Assembly (NCBI RefSeq): GCF_002163675.1
Contig: NZ_CP019334.1
Span: forward strand, 2,275,501 to 2,339,500
Origin: Polaribacter sp. SA4-12
Lineage (GTDB): Bacteria; Bacteroidota; Bacteroidia; Flavobacteriales; Flavobacteriaceae
DNA length: 64,000 bases
Reading direction: 5' to 3'
The notes under the pieces were generated by a model that worked only from the letters and a program-made list of their open reading frames with translations, was not told the origin of the DNA and ran no database searches. Position numbers and translations under genes: made by a program. Shown here in pieces: positions 1 to 7,532 of the stretch (position 1 is the first letter of the stretch; every line of letters starts with the position of its first letter).

Positions 1-891
1 GGTGGATATGTAACTAAATTTCCGCTTTTAATTGGTGATAAAGTTAAAAAAGGGCAATTAGTCGCTAGTTTAGAAAACACAGAATTTATTGAGATTCAAC
101 AAGAATATTTAGAAATTTCTGCACAACTCAATTTTCTAAAGAATGAGTATCAAAGACAAAAAACCTTGTTTGATGAAAAAATTACATCACAAAAAAACTA
201 TTTAAAAGCAGAAAGCACATATAAAGTTAGTTTGGCAAGTTATAACGGATTGCGTAAGAAGTTACAAATGATGAACATCAATCCAAATGCTGTAGATCAA
301 GGACAAATAACTTCAACTATAAATTTATATGCACCCATTAGTGGTTATGTTACAAAAGTAAATGTAAGTAATGGCTCTTTTGTTTCTTCATCAAGTGAAC
401 TTTTAGAAATTATAAACACAGATCATATTCATTTAGAATTAGCTGTTTTTGAGAAAGATGTTTTAAAAATTAAAAAAAATCAAAAAATTGAATTTAAAAT
501 ACCAGAATCATCAGATAAAACTTTTGATGCATCTGTGCATTTAGTTGGTACCTCTATAAATACTGACAGAACTATTAAGGTTCATGGTCATATTAATGAT
601 GAGGAAAGCAATAATTTTATTTCAGGAATGTATATTGAAGCAGCTATTATTTGTGAATCAAAAAAAGAAATATCATTACCAAAAAACGCTATTAAAAAAA
701 GTGGAGATATTTATTTTGCTTTGGTTTTAAAAGAACAAAAGGAGGATTATTATGTATTTAAAAAAGTAAAATTAGACATCGGGTTGCAAGATGAAAACTA
801 CATACAAGTAGTAAATTATAGTTTACTCGAAAACAAAAAGATACTTACCAAAGGTGGCTTTATGTTGTCAAATGATTTTAATGAAGATTAA
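1..891 (+). CDS. Efflux RND/HlyD-type periplasmic adaptor subunit (5' truncated by window)
   Basis: The reading frame is open from the first base, so the true start lies upstream and about 296 codons are visible. The product looks like the periplasmic adaptor that links an inner-membrane RND pump to an outer-membrane channel. The order seen is a lipoyl-like half (GGYVTKFPLLIGDKVKKGQL), a coiled-coil hairpin (about residues 35-90), the second lipoyl half (APISGYVTKVNVSNGSFV), then beta-barrel and membrane-proximal domains. The CusB/CzcB metal-efflux branch is likely but substrate cannot be told. The pump genes must lie to the left. Confidence 0.85.
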   Translation, partial: GGYVTKFPLLIGDKVKKGQLVASLENTEFIEIQQEYLEISAQLNFLKNEYQRQKTLFDEKITSQKNYLKAESTYKVSLASYNGLRKKLQMMNINPNAVDQGQITSTINLYAPISGYVTKVNVSNGSFVSSSSELLEIINTDHIHLELAVFEKDVLKIKKNQKIEFKIPESSDKTFDASVHLVGTSINTDRTIKVHGHINDEESNNFISGMYIEAAIICESKKEISLPKNAIKKSGDIYFALVLKEQKEDYYVFKKVKLDIGLQDENYIQVVNYSLLENKKILTKGGFMLSNDFNED

Positions 892-1059
892 ATTTCTTTT
901 ATTTTACATTTGAATTTAATCAACTTACAGTAAAATTATTATGTTACAATTCAACCAAAAAAAAATACTTTATAACATCTGAATTTAAATTATTTAGACA
1001 GAAAGAGTGAAAATTCAAAAACCAAACACACAAGAAGTATACAATTGAGAGCATTTTTG

Positions 1060-1067
1060 TATGTTTG
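1060..1067 (+). promoter_or_regulatory. -7 promoter element TATGTTTG
   Basis: TATGTTTG fits the Bacteroidota -7 consensus TAnnTTTG and is followed by CAGC. It covers an upstream in-frame ATG at 1065, which argues that translation starts at 1107 with a leader of about 35 nt. I see no convincing -33 TTG at the usual distance. Confidence 0.6.
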
Positions 1068-1106
1068 CAGCATATTATTATAAGTAATAAAACGCTATAC
1101 TCAAAA

Positions 1107-1610
1107 ATGAAAAAATTATTTTTAGCTTTCGGAATTTTAATTAGTTCTCTAGCCTACTCACAACAAGAAATTAAATTAGACATTGCTGATGCCTTAATTA
1201 TAAGGAGCATTGAGTTTTCTTATGAAAACTATTTAACCGAAGATTCTTCTTTTGGTATTTCTGCACTTTTTAATTTAGCAAAGCAAGATATTACTTTTAG
1301 ATATAATGAAAATACAATGATTACACCTTATTATCGTCATTATTTTTCTACGAACGAACAATGGAACTTTTTTGGTGAAGGGTTTATTGGGATCAATTCC
1401 GGTAAAACAGAAGTTACTAATTTAGGAGGTAGTGGTGTTTCTTATAAAAAATATACAGATGGCGCTTTAGGAGTTGCTGTTGGAACTAAATATGTTGCTT
1501 CTGGTGGTTTAATCATTGATTTATACGCTGGAGTTGGAAGAAACTTATTCGGTACAGACTCTCCTATTTTAGTTCCAAGATTAGGACTAAATGTTGGTTG
1601 GAGATTCTAA
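1107..1610 (+). CDS. Small outer-membrane beta-barrel protein
   Basis: The 167-residue product has a signal peptide (MKKLFLAFGILISSLAYSQ) and then alternating amphipathic strands ending in GLNVGWRF, with the terminal aromatic residue typical of outer-membrane barrels. Length and pattern suit an 8-strand porin-like or OmpW/OmpX-like fold. An in-frame ATG at 1065 would add 14 residues before the signal peptide and coincides with the promoter, so 1107 is chosen. A strong terminator follows at once, so the gene is probably monocistronic. No substrate can be inferred. Confidence 0.75.
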   Translation: MKKLFLAFGILISSLAYSQQEIKLDIADALIIRSIEFSYENYLTEDSSFGISALFNLAKQDITFRYNENTMITPYYRHYFSTNEQWNFFGEGFIGINSGKTEVTNLGGSGVSYKKYTDGALGVAVGTKYVASGGLIIDLYAGVGRNLFGTDSPILVPRLGLNVGWRF

Positions 1611-1630
1611 AGATCTCAATTATATATTAA

Positions 1631-1668
1631 AAATCCTCCTGAAATAGATAATTTCAGGAGGATTTTTT
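1631..1668 (+). terminator. Rho-independent terminator
   Basis: A perfect 15-bp stem (AAATCCTCCTGAAAT with its complement) and a short loop run into a T tract. It lies 20 bp after the stop of the barrel gene. Confidence 0.9.
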
Positions 1669-1781
1669 GATTTTATCAATAAGTTCTTCTAATCTTTTTC
1701 ATTTCCAATGTTAAGCTTTCAGGTCTAAAAACAACCTAAAAAACTGTTTTACAGTAACTTATGTTTATTTTACTCCTTATC

Positions 1782-1837
1782 AATGTTAATTTAATGTTAC
1801 CTAATAGTGTTTTTAATGTAATTTATCGGTATATTTG
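1782..1837 (+). promoter_or_regulatory. Promoter with 11-bp-phased AATGTTA repeats
   Basis: AATGTTA occurs at 1782 and 1793 and as AATGTAA at 1815, that is 0, 11 and 33 bp apart. TATATTTG, a perfect -7 match, is at 1830-1837. Read on the other strand the repeats are TAACATT, like the Pho-type arrays of the phosphate island, but here they point away from the gene. The promoter call is firm; a link to the phosphate regulon is tentative. Confidence 0.5.
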
Positions 1838-1873
1838 TGTAAGCAGAATGTTAATTACTAAAAACAAAAGACC

Positions 1874-2224
1874 ATGAAAAAAGCAATTTTACTCGCAATA
1901 TTATTTATATCAGCCTTAGGATTTTCACAAGAAAAAGAAACAACTTTTGAAAGAGATGGTGATTTAGTGAAAGCTACTTACTATTTTGATAACGGAGATG
2001 TTAAAGTTCAAGGTTTTTTTAAAGACAAAAAATTAACTGGTATTTGGACTAGTTTTGATAAGAAAGGAAATAAAACCCAAATTGCGCAATATAAAGAAGG
2101 TAAGAAAACTGGAAAATGGTTTGTTTGGAATAAAGAATCTTTAAAAGAAATTACTTACAATAATAATACTGTTGTAGGTGTTAAAGATTGGAGAGCTGAA
2201 ACTAAACTAGCCTTTAACAACTAG
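1874..2224 (+). CDS. Secreted MORN-like (YwqK-type) repeat protein
   Basis: This 116-residue protein has a signal peptide (MKKAILLAILFISALGFSQ) and three to four short beta-hairpin repeats of the form FDxxGxxxxxxxYKxGKKxGxW (DNGDVKVQGFFKDKKLTGIW, then KEGKKTGKWFVWNKE). The repeats resemble MORN or YwqK modules, which are common in small exported flavobacterial proteins of unknown role; the antitoxin name often attached to this family is not supported here. A -7 element lies 37 bp upstream and a terminator follows, so it is monocistronic. Confidence 0.75.
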   Translation: MKKAILLAILFISALGFSQEKETTFERDGDLVKATYYFDNGDVKVQGFFKDKKLTGIWTSFDKKGNKTQIAQYKEGKKTGKWFVWNKESLKEITYNNNTVVGVKDWRAETKLAFNN

Positions 2225-2246
2225 GAATTAAAAAAATATATCAATA

Positions 2247-2277
2247 AAAAAAGCAGGCTTAATAGCCTGCTTTTTTA
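2247..2277. terminator. Bidirectional terminator
   Basis: The stem AAAAAAGCAGGCT/AGCCTGCTTTTTT with loop TAAT is flanked by A and T tracts. It can end both the MORN-like gene on the plus strand and the lipoprotein gene on the minus strand. Confidence 0.9.
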
Positions 2278-2298
2278 TTTAAAAATATAATTAAAGTC

Positions 2299-4263
2299 TT
2301 ATAGACCTGCAGTTTTCCATGACCAAGAACTAACATCAACTTTAGTACCTGTTTTGTAATCTGCTGTTGTAGAAGCAGCAACTCCATCTATAATTACATT
2401 TGCTAAAGGACCATCATCTTTCATATCGATATTTTTAGCATATCCTTCTAACCAAATGTTAGTAATTGTAGCACCAGAAGTCTTTTTAAATTGTAAAGCT
2501 GTTCCATCTACTGTAGAGATAGCTGTTAAGTTTACAAACTTGGGGTTTCCATTTACTTTATCTCCTTCAAAAGCTGTAGAGAAACCAGTAATTGTATGAG
2601 AAATATAGGTATTTGTTACTGTACCATTCCAACCTTCTGTCCAATCTACAGAATCATCTTCATTGTTTTCTAAATAGATGTTTGTTGCAGAAACTGTTCC
2701 TCCAAAGAATTCTAAACCATCATCTGCTCCATTAATTACAGAAATATTTTCAATTGTAGTTCCAGAACCAACTCCATAAAAAGAGATTCCATTATATTGA
2801 GAATCTGCATTAATTTGAGCACCTGTTCCTTTAATTACTAAGTATTTAATAGATCCAGAATTATCTGCATCATTTGTTCCTCCGTAGATAAAACCACCAA
2901 CCTCAGCTTCAGCATCAACACCAGCAGAAGTTGTTGCATCACCACAGATTGTTAAACCTCCCCAATCACCTGCAGTTGCTGAAGGTGAAGAAATAACTAC
3001 AGGATTTGTAGCGGTTCCTTGAATATCTATTTTTCCACCTTTTAAAACAGCGATGTAAACACCTGTTCCACCATCTCTTGCTTCAATTTTAGTTCCTGCA
3101 GGAATTACTAATTCTCCTCCATCTTGAACAATGTAAGATGAATTTAAACTATAAACTACAGAAGCATCTAAAGTTACTTTACTTGTTACAGTTCCTTGTA
3201 AAACAGAAGTTGGTATAGAAACACTTGAGTTTACCCAAGTATAATCTGCAGCAGTAACAACTGGTGGATTTGTGTAAGATAATAATGGATTTGCAGCAAC
3301 ACCATCAATTAAAACATTTGTTAAAGCTCCATCATCTTTCATATCAATAGATACATCATAACCAGATAATGACAAACCTGTAATTGTACCTCCAGATTCT
3401 TTTTTAAATTGTAAAGCAGTACCTCCAACAGTAGAAACTGCAGTTATATTGTTAAACTTAGGATTACCGTTTACTTTATCACCTTCAAAAACAGTAGAAA
3501 AACCTGCAATTGTATGAGAAATATAAGCATTATCTACAGTACCATTCCAACCTTCTGTCCAGTCGATAGAATCATCTTCGTTATTTTCTAAGTATAAGTT
3601 ACTTGCAGAAACTGTTCCTCCAAAAAATTCAAAACCGTCATCAGAACCATTGATTACTGCAACATTACTAATTGTTGTTCCAGAACCAACTCCGTATAAA
3701 GAAACTCCATTGTATTGAGAATCTGCATTAATTTGAGCTCCAGTTCCTTTAATTACTAAATAGTTTATAGAACCTGAATTATCAGCATCATTTGTTCCTC
3801 CATAGATAAAACCACCTACTTCAGCTTCAGCATCAACACCAGCAGAAGTTGTTGCGTCTCCACAGATTGTTAAACCTCCCCAATCTCCAGGATTCCCAGA
3901 AGCAGAAGACATAAATACAGGATTAGATGCTGTACCTTGAATATTAATTTTACCTCCTTTTAAAACAGCAATATAAACACTTGTTCCTCCATTTAAAGCT
4001 TGTACTCTTGTTCCTGCAGGAATTGTTAAGGTTGCTCCTGACTGAACAACAAACGATGAATTTAAATTATAAACAGTACTTGCAGTTAAAGTATAATCTT
4101 CTTCTAAACCGCCATTCATTACACCAGAATTTAAGTTTCCAATAACTTCTGATGTTGGTTCTTCAATAATTATAGAAGGTTCTTCACTTCCACAATTTGT
4201 TAGTGTTAAAGTAACAATAGAAAATGCTACAATATTTAAAATTTTAAAAACTGATTTTTTCAT
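2299..4263 (-). CDS. Right-handed beta-helix lipoprotein with internal duplication
   Basis: The 654-residue product starts with a lipoprotein signal (MKKSVFKILNIVAFSIVTLT, then LTNCG), so it is probably anchored in the outer membrane. The rest is two tandem copies of a ~300-residue Gly/Asp/Asn-rich domain of beta-helix type. GDWGGLTICGDATTSAGVDA, YGVGSGTTI, IDMKDDG and EGDKVNGNPKF occur in both. The start at 4263 is preferred to the ATG at 4305, which overlaps the -7 element. It lies 130 bp downstream of a TonB-dependent receptor and carries a similar Pho-type array, so a surface role beside that receptor in phosphate or phosphoester uptake is inferred. No catalytic motif was recognised. Confidence 0.7.
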   Translation of the reverse strand: MKKSVFKILNIVAFSIVTLTLTNCGSEEPSIIIEEPTSEVIGNLNSGVMNGGLEEDYTLTASTVYNLNSSFVVQSGATLTIPAGTRVQALNGGTSVYIAVLKGGKINIQGTASNPVFMSSASGNPGDWGGLTICGDATTSAGVDAEAEVGGFIYGGTNDADNSGSINYLVIKGTGAQINADSQYNGVSLYGVGSGTTISNVAVINGSDDGFEFFGGTVSASNLYLENNEDDSIDWTEGWNGTVDNAYISHTIAGFSTVFEGDKVNGNPKFNNITAVSTVGGTALQFKKESGGTITGLSLSGYDVSIDMKDDGALTNVLIDGVAANPLLSYTNPPVVTAADYTWVNSSVSIPTSVLQGTVTSKVTLDASVVYSLNSSYIVQDGGELVIPAGTKIEARDGGTGVYIAVLKGGKIDIQGTATNPVVISSPSATAGDWGGLTICGDATTSAGVDAEAEVGGFIYGGTNDADNSGSIKYLVIKGTGAQINADSQYNGISFYGVGSGTTIENISVINGADDGLEFFGGTVSATNIYLENNEDDSVDWTEGWNGTVTNTYISHTITGFSTAFEGDKVNGNPKFVNLTAISTVDGTALQFKKTSGATITNIWLEGYAKNIDMKDDGPLANVIIDGVAASTTADYKTGTKVDVSSWSWKTAGL

Positions 4264-4293
4264 TTTTAGTTTGATATGGTTATTATTTTTATA

Positions 4294-4349
4294 CAAAGAA
4301 ATCATCTTATCCTTTACTTTTCTTTACCTAAACATTAATAGTATGTTAG
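4294..4349 (-). promoter_or_regulatory. Pho-box-like phased array and -7 box of the beta-helix lipoprotein
   Basis: On the minus strand CTAACAT-N4-TTAATGT (4349-4332) is followed in 11-bp register by GTAAAGA and TAAAGGA. TTTG then appears at 4297-4294, at the same distance from the last 11-mer as in the receptor, porin and PiT promoters. The -7 box itself (GATTTCTTTG) is weaker than in those promoters. Confidence 0.5.
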
Positions 4350-4393
4350 GGTTTCTAAGATTTTAACCGTTTTGTTAAGTAATCGTTAATTGA

Positions 4394-7195
4394 CTAAAAA
4401 GTATATTTTACACTTAATGTTAACTGACTTCCTTTTTTGTAAGACAATACAGTTTCATTGGTTTCTATATCTGTAATTAGACTCTTAACTAACTGTGTTT
4501 GTTTTATTTCTGGATTTAATAAATTTCTACCAACAAGCTTTACCATTAAGTTTTTATTAATTGCTTTGCTCAATACTAAATCTAGACTTACAAATCCTTT
4601 TTCTATAATTTCATCATTATATAACGATGCACTATTAGAAAAATCTTCTGGAGAACCTAAAGCGTAAATTTTATCTGAAGAATAATTACCAGTTAAAGTT
4701 GCTACAAATTCTTTTTCTTTATGATCACTAAAACTTAAAGAACCATTTGCAATGAAATCGGATGCTCCTTGTAAACTAGAATTGGTAACATCTTTATATT
4801 GAAAATCTTTTAGTAAATCTTGCTCTAACCACATTTTTGTAAGATTCGCTGTTAAATTTAGAACACCTTCATCATCAGCATTTTTTATTAAATCAGTTTT
4901 TGCTTCTAATTCGAAACCATAAACAGTTGCTTTTTCTCCTGTATTTGCATAAAAGAAGTATCCTGATGAACCTCTCGTTTGTGCTAAATTTATTGGATTG
5001 TTAATTTGCTTGTAAAATGCTGTTGCAGAAAAAAGTTGTCCTTTTTGTGGAAACATTTCATATTTTAAATCGAAATTATAAATTTCTGATTTTTCTAAAT
5101 CAGGATTTCCTTTAGTTACACGACCCGTTGGAGAAACATATTCAAAAGGAGATAATTCTTTAAACTCAGGTAATGTCTGTGTAATACTTGATGCAAAACG
5201 CAAGTATTTATTTTCTGATAATTCAAACTTTAAATTAACACTTGGGTATAAACTTTCGTAAACTCTATTTAAAGTCCCTACTCTTTCTCTACTATTAACT
5301 AAGTCATAATAGTTAGCAACATCCCAAATTGCATTTATTTCATCTCTTTCAAAACGAAAACCTAAATTACCAGATAATTTATTATCCAAAGCAAAATCGA
5401 AGTTTACAAAACCTGCTATAATCGATAAATCTGCTTCAAATCTATCTGCCGTTGAAGTTCTTAAAGTTAAACCGTTATTAAAACCTGTTGACGTAAATGT
5501 AGAAGACAACTCATCAATAGAAGGTGCTTTAGATCCTTTTGCTTTTACACCAACAAATAAAGATTTAAATGTTCTTTCTTTATATCTATAATTTAATCCG
5601 TAGTTTAAAGAATATGGTTTCTGATTATCCTCATCTTCTAAACCTAAAGCCCATTTATTTTCTACAAAACCATTGTATTCTGTATCTTGAATTTTTTGAC
5701 TCGATTTTCTTTGTTGAAAATCTCCAACATGTGCATATTGAATTGTTGATGAAGATGTAATATCTAAAATATTTACTTCATTTCTAATTCTATTTGGTTC
5801 TTCTGCTAAAACAAAATTGTAACCTCCAGCCCAGTTTAACGTATTATTCTCATTCCATTTATGCTCACCTAAAAGTTGATTTACAAACATTGTTGTTTGT
5901 CTAAAGTTTTGATCTCTTACAAAAGCGCCTTCTTCTTGCGGATCTTGATCAAAAACATAACCAAAACCTTTTCTTCCTTGTTCGTATAAATTATCCGTAG
6001 ATTTATTTACAAATAAAGTATTGTATCTAATCTTGTTGTTGTCATTTAATTTTAATCCAACATTTATATAACCTGTTGTATTTGTTTTAGAAATAAAACT
6101 TTCAACATCATTTGTAGCAGAAATAGCTCCATTAGAAACATCAGGAAAAGCTTTGTCTAAAATATTAGATCTAAAAGCTCTAAAAATTCCTTCTTGATAT
6201 TCAAATGATTTAGAATGAGAACCTGTAAGAAAGATAGAAACATCTTTTCCAAAAATCTCGAACTTTCTTCCTGCAGAAAATGAACCACTGTAATTTATAG
6301 GATTCGCTACTTTTTCTGTATCCCAACCTTGAAGCGTTACTAAGTTTTCTAAAGCGTATTGTTTTTTATGAAAACCAAAAGTTACATCATTATTAATAAC
6401 AGTATTTCTAAATGAGTTTGAAACATCTAAGACATTTGTATTTGTTCCTCCAGAAAGTGATATTGAATATCCTTTTTTAGAGTATTCTTTAGAATTTACA
6501 TCTACATTACCAGAACCTTGATCTGCATAACTAGCCGTTGTGTATGTTTTACTAATACCTACATTTTTAATAATGTTTGTAGAAAATAAATCTAGATTCA
6601 CGTTTTTGTTATCAACATCATCCGAAGGAATAGGCAAACCATTCATTGTTGTAGATAAATAACGATCTCCTAAACCTCTTATATAAATATTTCCTGAACC
6701 TTCACTCTTAGTTACCCCAGAAATTTTAGTAGTTGCATTTGCTGCATTTGAAACTCCTGTTTTTGCCAATGTTTGAGCTCCAATACTTTCTTTAATTACA
6801 ACTGCTTTCTTTTGATCTAGTAAAAGCGCAGAAACAGATTCTTTAGAACTAGAAGACCTAACCACAATTTCATCTAAAGAAACTCCTTCTTCTGCAGAAA
6901 GCACGCCATTAATAGTTACAGTTTCATTCGCTTTAATAATAACTGGCTTTTCAATTGTTTTATATCCTAAAAAACTAAAAACCACTATATGATTACCTGT
7001 TTTTACATTTAAAACATAATTACCATCAAAATCTGTAGTTGTACCAATGCTAGTTCCTTTAATTTGAACATTTGCAAAAGGCAATGGTTCATTGTTGGTT
7101 TCTTTATCTGTTAGTAGACCTTTTAATGTTCCTTTATCTTGAGCAACAACAAATTGACTTAAAGCTAAAAAAGTAATAAATAAAATTTTCTTCAT
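4394..7195 (-). CDS. TonB-dependent receptor with N-terminal carboxypeptidase-like domain
   Basis: This 933-residue outer-membrane receptor has a signal peptide (MKKILFITFLALSQFVVAQ), a CarboxypepD_reg-like beta-sandwich (about 22-110, GTTTDFDGNYVLNV), a plug domain (about 125-235, NIYIRGLGDRYLSTTMNGLP) and a 22-strand-type barrel ending LTLSVKYTF. Such receptors import substrates with energy from TonB-ExbBD. There is no SusD partner; a beta-helix lipoprotein follows instead. Divergence from a phosphate-type porin and a six-unit Pho-like array in the promoter point to phosphate or organophosphate uptake (inference). Confidence 0.85.
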   Translation of the reverse strand: MKKILFITFLALSQFVVAQDKGTLKGLLTDKETNNEPLPFANVQIKGTSIGTTTDFDGNYVLNVKTGNHIVVFSFLGYKTIEKPVIIKANETVTINGVLSAEEGVSLDEIVVRSSSSKESVSALLLDQKKAVVIKESIGAQTLAKTGVSNAANATTKISGVTKSEGSGNIYIRGLGDRYLSTTMNGLPIPSDDVDNKNVNLDLFSTNIIKNVGISKTYTTASYADQGSGNVDVNSKEYSKKGYSISLSGGTNTNVLDVSNSFRNTVINNDVTFGFHKKQYALENLVTLQGWDTEKVANPINYSGSFSAGRKFEIFGKDVSIFLTGSHSKSFEYQEGIFRAFRSNILDKAFPDVSNGAISATNDVESFISKTNTTGYINVGLKLNDNNKIRYNTLFVNKSTDNLYEQGRKGFGYVFDQDPQEEGAFVRDQNFRQTTMFVNQLLGEHKWNENNTLNWAGGYNFVLAEEPNRIRNEVNILDITSSSTIQYAHVGDFQQRKSSQKIQDTEYNGFVENKWALGLEDEDNQKPYSLNYGLNYRYKERTFKSLFVGVKAKGSKAPSIDELSSTFTSTGFNNGLTLRTSTADRFEADLSIIAGFVNFDFALDNKLSGNLGFRFERDEINAIWDVANYYDLVNSRERVGTLNRVYESLYPSVNLKFELSENKYLRFASSITQTLPEFKELSPFEYVSPTGRVTKGNPDLEKSEIYNFDLKYEMFPQKGQLFSATAFYKQINNPINLAQTRGSSGYFFYANTGEKATVYGFELEAKTDLIKNADDEGVLNLTANLTKMWLEQDLLKDFQYKDVTNSSLQGASDFIANGSLSFSDHKEKEFVATLTGNYSSDKIYALGSPEDFSNSASLYNDEIIEKGFVSLDLVLSKAINKNLMVKLVGRNLLNPEIKQTQLVKSLITDIETNETVLSYKKGSQLTLSVKYTF

Positions 7196-7217
7196 TTTAG
7201 TGTATAATTTACATCTG

Positions 7218-7295
7218 CAAAAGTCTACTAGTACTGTAAACCTTATGTTAGTTGTAGATTATGCTTGCATTACAGAAACATTAACTCAATGTTAA
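7218..7295 (-). promoter_or_regulatory. Six-unit 11-bp-phased Pho-box-like array and -7 box of the TonB receptor
   Basis: Read on the minus strand from 7295, successive 11-mers begin TTAACAT, TTAATGT, GTAATGC, ATAATCT, CTAACAT and TTTACAG; TAA holds the same position in the first five. The array ends at 7230 and is followed by AGTAGACTTTTGCAG, whose TAGACTTTTG (7227-7218) serves as the -7 region. Tandem 7-bp repeats with 4-bp spacers are the classical layout of a PhoB operator. Confidence 0.7.
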
Positions 7296-7308
7296 ATCGA
7301 AAAATTAA

Positions 7309-7364
7309 TTAACATTTTATTCATTTAGAGTAAACATTAATTTTAAATATGAGTTGCATTTTTG
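7309..7364 (+). promoter_or_regulatory. Pho-like array and -7 box for a putative small RNA
   Basis: TTAACAT at 7309 and TAAACAT at 7331 (two 11-bp steps) are in register with TTTG at 7361-7364, using the same offset as the porin and receptor promoters. The -7 region is CATTTTTG, one mismatch from TAnnTTTG. Nothing is annotated downstream except a terminator, so the likely product is a short RNA. Confidence 0.4.
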
Positions 7365-7369
7365 TAGCA

Positions 7370-7460
7370 ATCGAATGAGATTAAACGTCATCATAAATCA
7401 ATTAGTTTTTGTCAACTATTTTATATGACTAACTGCCTTTGGCCAAGGCAGTTTTTTTTT
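7370..7460 (+). ncRNA. Putative small RNA or attenuated leader between receptor and porin
   Basis: A candidate promoter at 7309-7364 and a strong terminator at 7431-7460 define a transcript of about 90 nt. It includes a small hairpin (TAGTT with AACTA, near 7403-7418) and the terminator stem. A 17-codon frame at 7375-7428 ends just before the terminator, so a leader peptide is an alternative. The porin has its own promoter downstream of the terminator, which favours an independent RNA. Known RNA families were not recognised. Confidence 0.35.
7431..7460 (+). terminator. Intergenic Rho-independent terminator upstream of the porin
   Basis: A perfect 9-bp stem AACTGCCTT/AAGGCAGTT with loop TGGCC is followed by nine T. 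It lies upstream of the porin gene and after no annotated gene. Confidence 0.85.
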
Positions 7461-7466
7461 ATTTTA

Positions 7467-7512
7467 ATAATACTACATTAACATTAACTTAACATAACTA
7501 TTAGTTATTTGC
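7467..7512 (+). promoter_or_regulatory. Pho-box-like array and -7 box of the porin
   Basis: ATAATAC (7467), TTAACAT (7478) and TTAACAT (7489) are spaced exactly 11 bp. The next 15 nt, ATTAGTTATTTGCAG, align without a gap to AGTAGACTTTTGCAG of the receptor promoter. The array sits where a -33 element would be, as PhoB sites do in activated promoters. Confidence 0.7.
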
Positions 7513-7532
7513 AGCGACAAAAACTAATAATT

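Noticed and set aside
1782..1800. A Pho-type operator for a minus-strand promoter reading toward 1611
   Set aside because: The repeats point that way, but no -7 box in register and no minus-strand gene is present.
1874..2224. Naming the MORN-like protein as a YwqK antitoxin
   Set aside because: It has a signal peptide and no toxin gene next to it; the name comes from loose family similarity.
7375..7428. A 17-codon frame before the intergenic terminator
   Set aside because: Short, AT-rich and without support; kept only as an alternative explanation (leader peptide) for the candidate small RNA.
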